Shown here one piece after another: positions 20,627 through 31,849 of a stretch of 64,000 bases of DNA. Position 1 is the stretch's first letter. Each line of letters opens with the position of its first letter. The DNA comes from Cranoglanis bouderius (lineage: Eukaryota > Chordata > Actinopteri > Siluriformes > Cranoglanididae). Both the position numbers and the translations under genes were made by a program. The notes beneath the pieces are model-generated. The model was given only the letters and a program-made list of their open reading frames with translations, did not search any database and had not been told where the DNA came from. Where the stretch lies: assembly GCA_023630585.1 (NCBI GenBank), contig CM042555.1:4953501-5017500 (forward strand), written 5' to 3'.

Positions 20627-21248
20627 CACCAATTATCCATAACATTAAAACCACCTGCCTAATATTGTGTAGGTCTCCCATTCCATTACTCCATGGTCCA
20701 GTTCTGATGCTCATGTGCCCATTGCAGGCACTTTTGGTAGGGACAGGGGTCAGCATGGGCACTCTGACCGGTCTCTGGCTACGCAGCCCCATACACAGCA
20801 AGCTGCGATACACTGTGTTCTGACACCTTTCTATCATAGCCATTGTTAACTTTTTCATCAATTTGTGCTACAGTAGCTCTTCTGTGGGATCGGACTAGAC
20901 GAGCTAGCCTTCACTCTCCACATGCATCAATGAACCTTGGGCACCCATGATCCTGTCACCTGATTATCGGTTGTCCTTCCTTAGACCACTTTTGGTAGGT
21001 ACTAACCACTGCATACCGGGAACACTCCACAAGACCTGTTGTTTTGGAAATGCCGTGACCCAGTCATCTAGCCATCACAGTTTGGCCCTTGTCAGATTTG
21101 CTCAGATCTTTACGCTTGCCCATTTTTCCTACTTCCGACACATCAACTTCGAGAACTGAGTGTTCATTTGCTGCCTAATATATCCCACGCCTTGACAGGT
21201 GCCAGTCACCTCACCTGTCAGTGGTTTTAATGTTATGGCTGATTGGTG
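20627..21248 (-). pseudogene. Internally deleted Tc1-like element keeping only the transposase DNA-binding half
   Basis: The ends are inverted repeats containing CATAACATTAAAACCAC, flanked by TA (20625-20626, 21249-21250). On the minus strand a frame starts at 21123 with MGKRKDLSKSDKGQ and shows two helix-turn-helix type segments (around VVSTYQKWSKEG and RRATVAQIDEKVN). These are the paired DNA-binding domains of Tc1 transposases. At least three stop codons interrupt it, and a frameshift near 20860 moves the continuation (LLCMGLRSQRPVRVPML) to another frame. The sequence then runs straight into the terminal repeat before the first catalytic Asp, so the whole catalytic domain is deleted. Same family as 1-387 and 24669-24897. 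Confidence 0.9.
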
Positions 21249-21252
21249 TAAA

Positions 21253-21285
21253 TTCTTCTTCTTCTTCTTCTTCTTCTTCTTCTTC
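21253..21285. repeat. (CTT)n microsatellite
   Basis: Eleven units, starting three bases after the TA that closes the Tc1 derivative. Confidence 0.95.
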
Positions 21286-22189
21286 AGATGTTCTTTAGGT
21301 AACCGAAAGACAAATCTTCTATACCATCACTACATAACAAACCTTTTTCTGTCACTTTTATTTTTATTGTGCATGCACAAATGTCATACAATTTTTCTAC
21401 CCAGCAGTTTGTTTATACTGTCCATACATCTGTTAAAAAAAGAGACCAAAACAGAAAGCAAAGGAACTGAAGTCGAATTTAAAGATGCTTTCACACTTGC
21501 CACTACATTCTGTCAGCCATCAGCCCATGCTTGACTTGTAATGCAGTATGTCTACTTTAAAAAACGCTGCCATCAGGGCTTTTTTTTTTGGGGGGGGGGT
21601 CACTGTGGAGCTTCCAATGTTGAAAAGCAAAAGCATTCCGTTTTTTGTTTTTTTTTTTAGGAAAAACCCCAAGTGATGTCAAGCATTTTTAACCTCCTGA
21701 CCAATCAGATCTCAACTTAGAGGGCAAGCGAGAAAAACAACCATGGAGGACAAGTGCTAGGGAAAATGACAGTATGGCTATTTTTTGGGGAGATTCACAG
21801 GAAAGTGATGTGACATTACATTTTAACAGTACAGTCTAGTTGTACTGTACAAGCAGCTCAAAATATATTGGTTTTCTGCCTCTTAATGGTGTAGCAAAGG
21901 CAAACAACCTCATCATCATCAGATTTAAACCAATCTCATGTTTATTACTGATGATAATATATCTAACCTAGGAAGCCGTGCTAGTTAGTTAACTAAAACA
22001 AGCTGTTATGGTTAAAGTGTGAAAAAAAAAAAATCTGTTATGGTTACATTGAAAAAAAAAAAAAAAAGGTTTTATTGTGGAAAGAAAGTCAAAACTCGGA
22101 GAAATGTATGTGATCAATGAATGAAAGTACGCTGTACAAATACAGTACGCTGTACACTGTTAAACATAGCAGACGCACAGTTACGTAGA
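21286..22189. other. Unique intergenic DNA
   Basis: A T-run followed by a G-run at 21579-21599. Two TGTTATGGTTA...poly(A) phrases at about 22002-22030 and 22036-22066 form a small tandem. No gene. Confidence 0.45.
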
Positions 22190-22430
22190 TCTACCTTTAA
22201 AAAATGAAGAAAAAAGAGACACTGGCTTCATATTTATATCCTTATTTTCCCCACAAGCAAAATTACCTGCAGTCATCATATCTATTTTCAGCTGTGTGCG
22301 AATGCAGCCATTGTTCCAAGAGGCAAATGTTACTTTCATCATTTAGCCAAATGCCATTATTGTGTCAGCGCGACAATGCGAGGAAGTCGTTAGTCAGGAG
22401 CTCTGGCAGACGGTGGGCAGACCGAGCCTA
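22190..22430. promoter_or_regulatory. Candidate conserved non-coding element with a SOX-type site
   Basis: Repeat-free block with CCATTGTT at 22308-22315, a SOX consensus in reverse. GCCATTATTGTG follows near 22352, and AAAATTACCTGC lies near 22258. It stands between poly(A)/repeat DNA and a CT/CA patch. Confidence 0.4.
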
Positions 22431-22704
22431 GTGCCACTCTCTCTCTCTGTCTCTCTCTTTCTCTCTCACACACACATACACACAAATCCATGAATCCAAA
22501 TCCAACACCAAGAACTTTTGAAAAGCATTTTTTTTAATGAACACATTAAATTGATTTCTGAAATGTCATAATGTTCATTATCTGATGAAACAAAGTGTGT
22601 TCTTACAGCGATAATGAATCATCCATAGCGGTCTTACACTGATTGAGATATGATGATTGGTACCCTAGCTAGCATGTCCTCCGTTTTCACGATCAAACAC
22701 AAGA

Positions 22705-22815
22705 CACGAGGTCTCAAATTAGGTCCTGATCTGAGGTTACTCTCTGTATGGAGTTTTGCATGTTCTCCCTGTGTCCTTTTCTCCAGGTTATCTGGTTTCC
22801 AGTGGGTGGATTGAG
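22705..22815 (+). repeat. SINE-like repeat B, partial
   Basis: GGTCTCAAATTAGGTCCTGA to CCAGTGGGTGGATTGAG. It is interrupted by the MITE that follows. The opening phrase is repeated at 23168. Confidence 0.75.
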
Positions 22816-22816
22816 A

Positions 22817-23163
22817 TGTGTCCCAAATCGCATTAAAGCACTATTCTATGCCATTTTGTAGTATAAATAGTGTGAGTAGTGTGTTCACATTGAAAGTTCC
22901 AACAAGATGAAGTGCACTTGATGTGATGTGTGGAATGGTGGACACTTCATGCACTCAATGGTCGCAGCTTTGTTTACGTAGCGGAAGAGGGGAGGGGCTA
23001 CCAGGTGCTGATGTATGAGAAAAAAATAAATAAAAAATCAAGATTCCAGTTAGTAAAAAATCTGTAGTGTTCCATTTGAGATAATACTGCCCTTCTAAAA
23101 TTCATACACTAGTACATAGTGTATAGAGTAAGTGTATAGTGTATAGTACATCATTCTGGACAC
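22817..23163. repeat. MITE between two SINE B segments
   Basis: The left end GTGTCCCAAAT and right end ATTCTGGACAC are imperfect inverted repeats. The interior has the ACTAGTACATAGTGTATAG type words of a common fish non-autonomous DNA transposon. No coding capacity. Confidence 0.7.
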
Positions 23164-23167
23164 AGCT

Positions 23168-23460
23168 AAGGTCTCAAATTAGATCCTGATCTCAGGTTAC
23201 TGTCTGTTTGTAGTGTTGCGTGTTCTCCCAGTGTCCTTAAGGTTTTCTTTGGGTTCTTTGGTTTCCTCCCACCTCCTAAAAACATTCCAGTGGGTGGATA
23301 GGTGATTCTAAATTGCTCCTAGTTGTGAATGTGTGTGGTGTTTCGCCTTCCTATCAAGGGTATACAATATTCCCAGCATTCCTTGGATAGACATTGCACC
23401 GTGATCCGGGCCAGGATAAAGCAGTTGCTCAAAATGAATGAATGAATGAATGAATGAATA
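23168..23460 (+). repeat. SINE-like repeat B with (AATG)n tail
   Basis: GGTCTCAAATTAGATCCTGA, GCGTGTTCTCCCAGTGTCC, CAGTGGGTGGATAGGTGATT, then a GATCCGGGCCAGGATAAAGC end and five AATG units. A second, more complete segment of the family begun at 22705. Confidence 0.8.
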
Positions 23461-23936
23461 AATCTGTAATTAGGGGAGCTGTGATTTAAAAAAAAAAAAA
23501 AAATTAACAGTTAAAGTAGTTTGTGGATTTCTGCTCTATAGGCACATAAACAAAACCCCAACATTCTCCATTTCCCATCCTGCTCCACCCATGACTTCAT
23601 CCATCAATCCCTTTTGCTTCTGTGGCCACACAATACAATTTCAGTGGTTTATTTTGATAAATATGTCTATTGTTCTGTGATTATTCATGGTACTAGGTGG
23701 CACTAGGATAGAACTGAGGGCACTTAGGGTCATCATGTGTTGCTATATCACCGTAGCTTAGAGTACTGACTGCTGTGACAAGTAAAAATATGAGCTAATC
23801 CTCTGGGCATTGCTTGTTGTTATTATCCTGTCATTATTTCTGTAGTAACAGGAGCCTGTATGTGATTAATTGGAGACTATTAGAGGGAGGTGGATCTCTC
23901 CTGTTGCATAACCGCAACAATGTGGATTGAATTTAC

Positions 23937-23939
<3 letters not shown>
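23461..23939. other. Unique intergenic DNA
   Basis: Short poly(A) at about 23488-23503. No gene or regulatory cluster recognised. Confidence 0.45.

Positions 23940-24022
<83 letters not shown>
23940..24022. repeat. (CA)n microsatellite, 83 bases
   Basis: Uninterrupted CA array. Confidence 0.95.
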
Positions 24023-24023
<1 letters not shown>

Positions 24024-24201
24024 TTTATTAGCTAGTTTGCTATTTAAAATGCCAGGACTGTAAACTTTTTTTTTTCTTCTTCTTTTACACTTAGTATTAT
24101 TTTAATCTTGAGTTGGACAATAACCAACATCTATAAATGGATGTAATGTAATGTTTGCTAAAAACATTCCATACCATTGTTTTATTTTTGTTTTTCTAAA
24201 C

Positions 24202-24207
24202 CTTCTT

Positions 24208-24269
<62 letters not shown>

Positions 24270-24341
24270 TTATTCATGTTAATTGAAATTTTAAAGATAT
24301 TTTCTGTTTGTTTGCTTGTTTGTTTGTTTGTTTGTTTGTTT
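24202..24341. repeat. (CTT)n, (ATT)n and (TTTG)n cluster
   Basis: CTT units pass directly into ATT units (to about 24268), then after a unique gap TTTG units from about 24305. Confidence 0.95.
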
Positions 24342-24668
24342 CTGGATGGTTTATACTGTTATTAATTATATTACATAATTATATTATGTGCACACTTATA
24401 CAAAGATACATTAGCACAAACCAATTTATAGTCAAAAATTACATATTTCATAACATAAATCATATGACATAAATCATAAAAAATAAAATAATAACTGTTC
24501 TCTTTCAGACGAGATTGATATATTTAAATCTTCTCTCTTGTAATCTTGCATTTTTTTTCTTTCTATTTCTTTATTTAGAAATGACTTATATTGTATTGTT
24601 TCAGGTCCACTCTGCTTGTATCAGGTCGTCTGTGATCCTTTATACATTCTTGACTGCATAGTCATATA
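24342..24668. other. AT-rich unique DNA
   Basis: ACATAAATCATA words recur near 24453-24479. No gene. Confidence 0.45.
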
Positions 24669-24897
24669 CACTGAACAGCCATAACATTAAAACCACTGAC
24701 AAGTGAAGTGCAAAACATTGATTATCTCATTACAGTGGCAGCTTGCAAGGGGCGGGATATATTAGGCAGCGAGTGAACAGTCAGTTCTTGAAGTTGATGT
24801 GATGGAACCAGGAAAAATGGCAAGCGTAAGGATCTGAGTGACTTTGGGGACCTACACAATATTAGGCAGGTGGTTTTAATGTTATGGCCGATCAGTG
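24669..24897 (+). mobile_element. 229-bp MITE derived from the DD36E-type Tc1 element
   Basis: Inverted ends CACTGAACAGCCATAACATT and its near-complement GTTATGGCCGATCAGTG, flanked by TA on both sides (24667-24668, 24898-24899). Inside, AAAAATGGCAAGCGTAAGG near 24814 is the start of the same transposase frame seen at 21123, cut after a few codons. The copy is therefore a deletion derivative and could move only with transposase from elsewhere. Confidence 0.9.
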
Positions 24898-24999
24898 TAA
24901 ATTGTCAGATTCAACTGTGACAATTAATGCTAATTTACCAAAATGCTTTCTTAGTCACTCATAGTAACATTTATGCTCATTGACTGATATACAATCTTC

Positions 25000-25260
25000 G
25001 TAAACAGCATGAAAAAATCTCAGACACACTAGCAAACAACTAAACTCTGAGTCAGAGGCCCGGCTCCTCTCCGTGTGGACAAAATCAGCTCTGATGTGGT
25101 CATTTAGAGGTTTTTCGAGGCCTTATCATCTCTGAAGTGCTGTGTGTGCTCTGACAGTGGCCTGGCATGCTATGCTGGGCATCCGCTCCTTATCCCATCT
25201 CCTTAATGAGGACACGAGCTTCTCTTATTTTTTGTCCACTCACCCAGCCAAAGCCATCAC
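25000..25260. other. Unique DNA, possible conserved non-coding block
   Basis: Repeat-free block with a TCTCCTTAATGAGG segment near 25198-25211. No gene recognised. Confidence 0.3.
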
Positions 25261-25524
25261 ACACTCATACATATTCCTGCACACTAATACACACTACACA
25301 GCCCTGTTCTGTTTTATCGCTTAGGCTGCTGTTTGGAGGGTTGCTAATTAGAAAGGCTGTGTGATGTTTATATTTATCTATGTATTTTTTCTACATATTA
25401 TGCTGATTTTTTGATGCTTCACATTCAAGAAACTGCATTTTGGGTCATTTTCGACCAAAGTAAACATGTACTGTATACATATGTACTCTATTCTTCTAAA
25501 GAATTACTGATGTCAAAACATTTA

Positions 25525-26067
25525 CAGTACTGTGCAAAGGTTTTAGGCACATGCAAAGAAATGCCGTAGAGCAAGGATGCCTTCAAAATAATTAAATTAA
25601 ATGTTTCTACATTAAAAAAAAAAAAAAAAAAATGCAGTAAAGAGCTGAAAACAGTAGTAAATTAAACAAAGTCAATATTTGGTGTGACAAACAAATAAAA
25701 ATAGTAGTCTCCGTTACAATTAGTGCAGTTTTATAAGGAAATGAGCTGGTAAGTTTTATTGAGCATCTTGCAGAACCAGCCACAGTTCGTCTGGAGACTT
25801 TGACTTTCGCACTCGCTTCTCATTTTTGCAGCAAAACCCAGCAGCCTTCATTGTGTTTTTTTTTGTCTGAAAAGTGTCTCTTACATAATATGCTGCTTTC
25901 TTTAATGACATACAAACATTTCATTTTGTACTAGAAAACTAATGTTTGGGAATTTAAAATGCTTTTTGTACTGACTTGTTAATGTGGAAGTCATAAAATA
26001 AAAAAAAATCTATAACAAAGTTTGTACTAAAAAAAAATAGGGTGCCTAAAACTTTTTCACAGTACTG
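25525..26067. mobile_element. 543-bp MITE with CAGTACTGTGCAAA ends
   Basis: The left end CAGTACTGTGCAAAGGTTTT and right end AAAACTTTTTCACAGTACTG are inverted, with TA on both sides (25523-25524, 26068-26069). The same ends border the transposase-bearing copy at 58836-59780, so this is a likely non-autonomous partner. A poly(A) run of about 17 lies at 25615-25631. No transposase segment was recognised inside. Confidence 0.85.
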
Positions 26068-26609
26068 TATCTTATGTGTATATTCCACACTGTAAGCAAG
26101 CACAGGTCTAACATAGTGGAAATATGGAGACAAGATTAAACAGTGTGCCACCAATAATTGTGACTTTGCACAAATTTTTATACAGGTAGATTTCATATAT
26201 TGTAAAAAAAAATATGTATAAAAAAAAAGTTAAAGTAAAAGTTAAAAAAAAGTTTAACTGATTTCCGGTGTAATTTTGCCTAGTAGAGTGGAAGGTGAAA
26301 TAAAAATAACACCAACAGAAAACTAGCTAGTGAGTGAAACTGGGGGAAAATGGAGTTGTTGTTTTTTTTAATACTTTTTTTTTTTTACTTTCTGCATTTT
26401 TTTCCAGTCTTATGTGAAATATTTTAACATATTTTTATATTTTAACAATATTTCAGCACATGCATACATGATTTTGTTACAGTTTTCATGAATTAACTTA
26501 TAGAAACGCTACCAGTGAACACCCCAAGCCATTCAATACTTACAAGTGTGAGCTTATATATATATATACAGTATATATAGCCTGTGCTGACAAAAGCACA
26601 CTCTTTCTC
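26068..26609. other. AT-rich DNA, no gene
   Basis: A/T homopolymers and a short TA array (26556-26572). Confidence 0.5.
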
Positions 26610-27060
26610 TCTCAATCAAATCAGTGGTCTCAAACTCTCACACTCCCATCCTTACTATAAACAAGCTGGTTTATTTTCAGCCCGAGCAAATAAATGGGAT
26701 TTAACTCCTGTGAGGACCGGAGGGAGCAGGTAGATTTCCACAGAGCTGAGGGGGGGATAATCATTCAGCTCAGGCAGCTATTGAGAGAAAGTCCCCTGGT
26801 GTTATGACGAACACAAACACCTCTTTTTTTGAAATGGAAACACACGGAGTGGGCAAAAAAAAACACCCCAGTGTGGGTGAGATAGAGACTGGAAAAAAAA
26901 GGAGCAGGGGAAAAAGTGTCTTTATTGGGCTTTTCCTTTGAACAACATCACTATAGATAGAATCGTAATTCACACTGGATTCGGCTGTTCCTGATGTAGA
27001 GTTTCGGAAAATAGACCGCGACTTCAAAAGAGACTGAAATGGCAAAGAGTGGAATGTCAG
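26610..27060. other. Unique DNA, possible conserved non-coding block
   Basis: Repeat-free, with GATAATCATTCAGC near 26756 and ATAGATAGAATCG near 26952. No coding sequence recognised. Confidence 0.3.
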
Positions 27061-27300
27061 CTAGCTGTGTTTAACCCTGCGACATGTTCCACTAAAGTCG
27101 GAACAGGCGGTTACATGAGATGGATTTGGAAATGAATGGGTGTCTGTGGTATGAATGGAAGAAGGTGATCCGAGGCCACTGTGACGCATAAAGAATACAG
27201 TATTAAAATCTTTCTTTAAAATTTCCACTCATTAACAACTTTTCTTCCTGTTTCAAACTTTTTGTTTGATATTAATAGCAAAAGATAACTATAGTCTTCT

Positions 27301-27333
27301 CATCCATATCCATATCCATATCCATATCCATAT
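27301..27333. repeat. (CCATAT)n microsatellite
   Basis: About five hexamer units. Confidence 0.9.
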
Positions 27334-27617
27334 ACACAGTGTAAATAGTGTATAGATTCAAACTAGTCGCACCTTCTATACAACGAATATCAACATCCAG
27401 TCACAAGCATACGAAATGCTCTGTATGGCACATTCTGCACCAGTGTAATTTAACCAGTTCTACCACTAAGCTATTTATATTAAAAAATATCAATATGTAA
27501 TAAATAATTTTAACCATAATAATTTTAAACATATTGAGTATAGTTTACTTCATGCATAAAGTTAGTTTTTTTCACAACATTTGATTAGACTTTCTTTAAC
27601 CACAATCAGGCTTGGTA

Positions 27618-28185
27618 CGGAGCTCCTAAGGGGGCATGGTAATGGAAAAAATATGAGATGGGAGGAAAATTTATATTTCAATGCTTTTGAAATTTATATT
27701 TCAATTTTTGCATTTTTTCACATTTTTTTTTGCATTTTCTCACTAAGATATTTGTGTTCTTTCACATTTTTTTGCCTTCTCTCACTATGATATTTTCAGT
27801 TTTTTCACATTTTTTTGCGTTCTCTAACAAAGATATTTGTGTTCTCTCTCATTTTTTTTTGCATTCTCTCGCAAAGATATTTGCATTCTCTCCCATTTTT
27901 TTGCATTCTCTCACAAAGATATTTGCTTTCTCTCTCATTTTTTTGTGTACTCTCGCAAAGATATTTGTGTTCTTTCTCATTTTTTTGTGTTCTCTCACAG
28001 TTTTTTTGCGTCCGCTAATGCAAGAGCATATTGCATTAAGAGCATATTGCGCTAATTCTCGCAAAAAAAAATTGCGAGAGAATGCAAAGATTCTCGGGGG
28101 GAAGCAAAGGTTTTGTGAGACAAATATACATTTTTCTTTCATCTCATATTTTTTCCATCCTCATGTCCTCTTAGGGGATCCACAG
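27618..28185. mobile_element. hAT-like MITE with long inverted ends and target duplication
   Basis: The left end carries CTCCTAAGGGGGCATGGTAA and GGAAAAAATATGAGATG. The right end carries their inverted counterparts CATCTCATATTTTTTCC and CATGTCCTCTTAGGGGATCC, giving arms of about 60 bases. GGCTTGGTA flanks both sides (27609-27617, 28186-28194). A duplication of 8-9 bases suits hAT transposons. The interior is mainly a tandem array (27720-28010). No transposase. Confidence 0.85.
27720..28010. repeat. 41-bp minisatellite inside the MITE
   Basis: About seven units of roughly 41 bases, each with TCTCTCGCAAAGATATTTG and TCTCTCATTTTTTTG parts. They read as a repeated KIF/FSHFF-type peptide in all three plus frames, so the 161-codon frame (27730-28215) is not a gene. 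Confidence 0.9.
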
Positions 28186-28188
28186 GGC

Positions 28189-28503
28189 TTGGTAAGGTGG
28201 TACAGTAATGCGTGAATTTTCAAAACGTGGAAAATCTCTGTGTGTGCGTGGAGTTTGCATGTTTTCCCCATGCTTCCAGGGTTTCCTCCAGATACTCTGG
28301 TTTCCTCCCTCAGTCTAAGAACCTGCACTGTAGGCTGATTGCCATTTCCAAGTTGTCCATAGTGTGTGATTGTGTGTGCGACTGTGCCCTGCGATGAGTT
28401 GGGACCCCGTCCAGGCTGTCTGCCACCTTGTGCCTCGAGTTCCCTGGGATAGGCTTCAGGCTCCTGTTTAGGACAAGCAGTTTAGGATAAGCAGTACAGA
28501 AAA
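28189..28503 (+). repeat. tRNA-derived SINE-like repeat A
   Basis: Begins at GGTGGTACAGTAATGCG (decayed A box), then GTTTGCATGTTTTCCCC, GGTTTCCTCCAGATACTCTG, GGCTGATTGCCATTTCC and CTGCGATGAGTTGGGACC, to a GGATAAGCAGTACAG end. It starts directly beside the right target duplication of the hAT-like MITE. Confidence 0.85.
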
Positions 28504-28569
28504 TTGATGGGAAGATTGCTTAAAAATCTGTTATTGAGATGACAAATTGAGAGCTAAAGCCCAGTATTC

Positions 28570-29260
28570 TTTTTTCCAGAAGGCAGGGTTGAAATGTGGC
28601 ATGGTACATCGTTTAGCACAAAATGATGGCCTGTGGTTTGACAAAATTGTTGCTTATAAAGTCACTGAGTCGCTACGAATGTGAGAATTTCTCACACTGC
28701 AGTTGAAAACATATCTGTGCTTCTCTTTTTCTCATTTGGACGTAAACCTGACGTCGGTCATAAATCAGACACGGGGGAAAAAAAATGTCCTAGTGTGCCG
28801 TATCTTGAGTTGCAAAATGCTTGAGAGACCTATATTTCTGACAGAAGTACACAAAATAAATATTTAAATCATTTTACATTTTGGCACTCCTAATTCCCTG
28901 AATAAGCACAAGTCTATCAGGTAGACCGGTGTTGCGCTGTAAATCTATCCAGCCTGAGTGCGGCAAGTCGAGGGTCACTGAGGAGTCATGGATTTTGAGA
29001 AGGTATAAACCTGGTTCTTTATAGCTATCCCAATTGTTGTGTGGTAGAATTATGTGCATTGTATTAGCTCTAATGAAGGACGTAAATTCTCGGTTTTACG
29101 AGTGGCCCTTTTACGAGGCAGGGGAAATTGTAAAATACGCACTTTTTCACGTTAGCCGTGTTTGTCACCCTGCCACCGGAGTTCACACACGCTGTTCTCA
29201 TTAACCCTCAGACGGCTCCTTCGGTGGTGTGAGCGTCTGCGGGTGTGTGAACGGCTGACT
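28570..29260. promoter_or_regulatory. Candidate conserved non-coding region
   Basis: Nearly 700 repeat-free bases, with GACGTCGG near 28752 and the segment 28880-29160 standing out for even composition. TAATTCC (about 28889) and TTAGCTCTAATGAAGG (about 29064-29079) are homeodomain-like words. No exon recognised. Confidence 0.35.
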
Positions 29261-29817
29261 TTTCCGTACCTGACATTTAACAGACAGCTCTACATGAGCG
29301 TGTCATTGGTCGATCAAAGTCAACGCAGGATCAGAATTATTGCATTCTCACTAAAAAAAAGTTCTCTTAAAGTTTTAGTGTGTAAAATGCTTCCTGAACC
29401 AATAACTGTCTTTTGTACCTCCAAGTTTGGAGATGTTACCGTAAGTGAAAGTGTTTGAGATTATGTAGTTTTCTCTTTATTCCTCTGGTCTTACACCCTT
29501 GATTTAGATCAGCAGCTAATTATCCATGTCAGTCAGTTTAAAGATGGTTCCTCGGTTAAATCAAAAACTTTATTGCCCACATGTATCTATGGGTATAAGT
29601 TTCAACTAACAGTAATATGATACCTATAAATGTCATTTTAGGATCGATGGGCTCTTGTAAACTGATGAAATAATATCAACACTTATTTCTACACATTTTC
29701 AGTCTCTCCTTCTTTCCTCTATGTAATTAAACCAACTAATTCAGATATTAAACACCAACAATGAGTAACAAAGCATTTTAGGGCCACCGTTTAAAAAATT
29801 CAAATCAAAATCAAAAC
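29261..29817. other. Unique intergenic DNA
   Basis: No gene or recognised repeat. A 98-codon plus frame (29162-29458) has no visible domain. Confidence 0.4.
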
Positions 29818-30235
29818 ATTACGACATTATTCTCGATAAAGGTTTCGAGAATAATGTTATAATGTATTGAGAAAAAAAGTAACAATGTATATTAAGGTGA
29901 GAAAAAAAGTCACAATATTTTGAGAATAAAGTCGAATCTTTCGAGGATAAAATTACAATATTTTGAAGAGAATATCATAATATTATGAGAAATAAGTCGC
30001 AGTATTTCAAGAATGGAGAACAAAGTCATGATATACAGTATACAATAATGACAAAAAAAGTCACAATATTTTAGAATAGTCATTATATTACAGGAAGTGC
30101 AAAATATCGAGATGATAAAGTTGTGATATTTCAAGAAAAAAAAAAAAAAGTCCTGAAATGTTATGAATAAGGAAGAAAATAAAGAAGAGAATAAAATTTA
30201 TTTACTTTATTTACAACTTTATTCTCACAAACTGA
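29818..30235. repeat. Degenerate minisatellite with GAGAATAAAGTC words
   Basis: Imperfect units of roughly 22-25 bases combining TCACAATATTTTGAG and AATAAAGTCG words (variants at 29835, 29910, 29935, 30060, 30210). Unit length drifts. Confidence 0.8.
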
Positions 30236-30589
30236 GTACTTTTATTTATTTATTGTAAACGCTGCTCAGTCGTATAAATTTGTCCAGTCATGTTATTTTT
30301 AAAATTGATTTACTTTTTTTTTTGGCCATTTGCCAATTCCAACCCCACTAGCTAGTTTTTTGCTATCACATGACAGCCAGAAGAAATAGTAAAGGATATA
30401 GTACGTGTTTCATCCATGACCGGGGAAGCCACCTCATTTTTCAAATCACTGCTCATATTACAATGCATCTGAACACCGTCGGAGGAAAGCGCTTTCTACC
30501 CTCTTCCCCATACTGTACCTGATCTCACAGATTGGCTAGTGTCACTCTGACTGACAGGAGAGAAGGAAGAGAGGATGGATCCGAAGCCT
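30236..30589. other. Unique intergenic DNA
   Basis: Nothing recognised. Confidence 0.45.
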
Positions 30590-30670
30590 AACCTGGGGGA
30601 ACTCTGGGTGCGAGGTAGGAATACATGCTGGATGGGTCGCCAGTCCATCTCAGGACACCACACATCACCC
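30590..30670 (-). repeat. SINE-like repeat 3' fragment
   Basis: The minus strand gives GATGGACTGGCGACCCATCC and the segment leading to GGATCC, matching the 3' halves at 33540-33615 and 23335-23420. Confidence 0.65.
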
Positions 30671-30892
30671 TAAAATCATACATACTGATTACTTATTCTT
30701 GGTTGGTTCTTAAAAAGTAGCACTGGCTCTGGAGCTCTGGAGTGTAAGTTGGACAGGGGAAACTCTCCAACCCTCTGATTGACAAATCAAGCAATTACAC
30801 GGGAAGTGATGATGTCATCACTTCTCACTTCAGCTCGAAGCATCCTGCCACATTTCACATTCACAGGCTTGACCTAAATGAGAGTCGTGAGT

Positions 30893-30894
<2 letters not shown>

Positions 30895-30931
<37 letters not shown>
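30895..30931. repeat. (GA)n microsatellite
   Basis: About 37 bases of GA after GAGTGAGTGA. Confidence 0.95.
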
Positions 30932-30935
<4 letters not shown>

Positions 30936-30949
30936 AAGATTGAAATATC

Positions 30950-31740
30950 TCCCAGGGACATTCTGCTTGCTATTTCAGAACCGCTCTTATCTTCTCCCTG
31001 TCAGCCGTGTTAATATAGGGATGAACAATATTTCATGAAGGGCAGCTGAATGCAGCTCGGCTGGCACACACTCGCTCCTCTTTCTCCTCCTCGTGCCCTC
31101 GTCTGTCTTTTGTACCCCGTCTTTTTTTCCCTCCCTCTCTGTCAGATGAGTCACGGGTAAGCAAGGGAGGGCGAGAGGGTGATAAGCCTCGCTCTTATTT
31201 CTCCTCCTCCTCCTCCTCCACTCCTCGACACTCGTTTGCATTTTCATATCAATAATCGGGCAATTTCGCTACATGCTAATCCATCAAAGCAGAGCTACGC
31301 GTAATCCGGAGCAGAGAGGAGCTCCGGAGGCTGCAGGTGAAACGCTGTTGGAGAAAAACATTTGTTCTCCTGAACGGCACACAAAAGCCATCTCTGTCTG
31401 GCATGATCGATCGTAGGTATGGAGGAGACTCAAAGCTGGAGAAGAGATGCTCAACATTCTGCACCTGGGAAAAAAAAACAAAAAAAAAAACAGCCGAATG
31501 AACCCACTCAGCTTCCACGCTTCCATGGCCTTGCCCTTTGTCTGTGTATATAGCCAAAGTGCTTACCTCTCCTCTGTGAAAAGATGAACAATGCAAAGCA
31601 AGGGCAGGAAAGCCATGAGAAAAAGAATATCAGCTGGAATGTAATATCTACAAATGCTGACAGGGTTGAATTTCAGCGCCGTGTTTAAGATTACCGCAGC
31701 TTTGAAAGGGAGAATTTTGCACAACAATAAGATTGTGGTT
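30950..31740. promoter_or_regulatory. Candidate conserved non-coding region
   Basis: Long repeat-free stretch apart from (CCT)n at 31201-31220 and A-runs at 31470-31490. GTTTGCATTTTCATATCAAT and CATGCTAATCC near 31235-31282 include octamer-like and homeodomain-like words. GAACAATATTTCATG lies near 31023. Minus-strand frames here have no recognisable domain. Confidence 0.35.
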
Positions 31741-31849
31741 TTTTTTTTATTTTAATTTCTCTCTAATCTGCCTGCTAGGTGAAAGATGTGCTCCAGCGCT
31801 CACCTCATCTCAGTCCTGAGTGTTTTGTAGGATTTAGACGCTAACAGAT

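Noticed and set aside
27730..28215. 161-codon frame with regular 14-residue repeats, briefly considered as a membrane protein
   Set aside because: It is the 41-bp minisatellite read in frame; the other two frames give the same kind of repeat.
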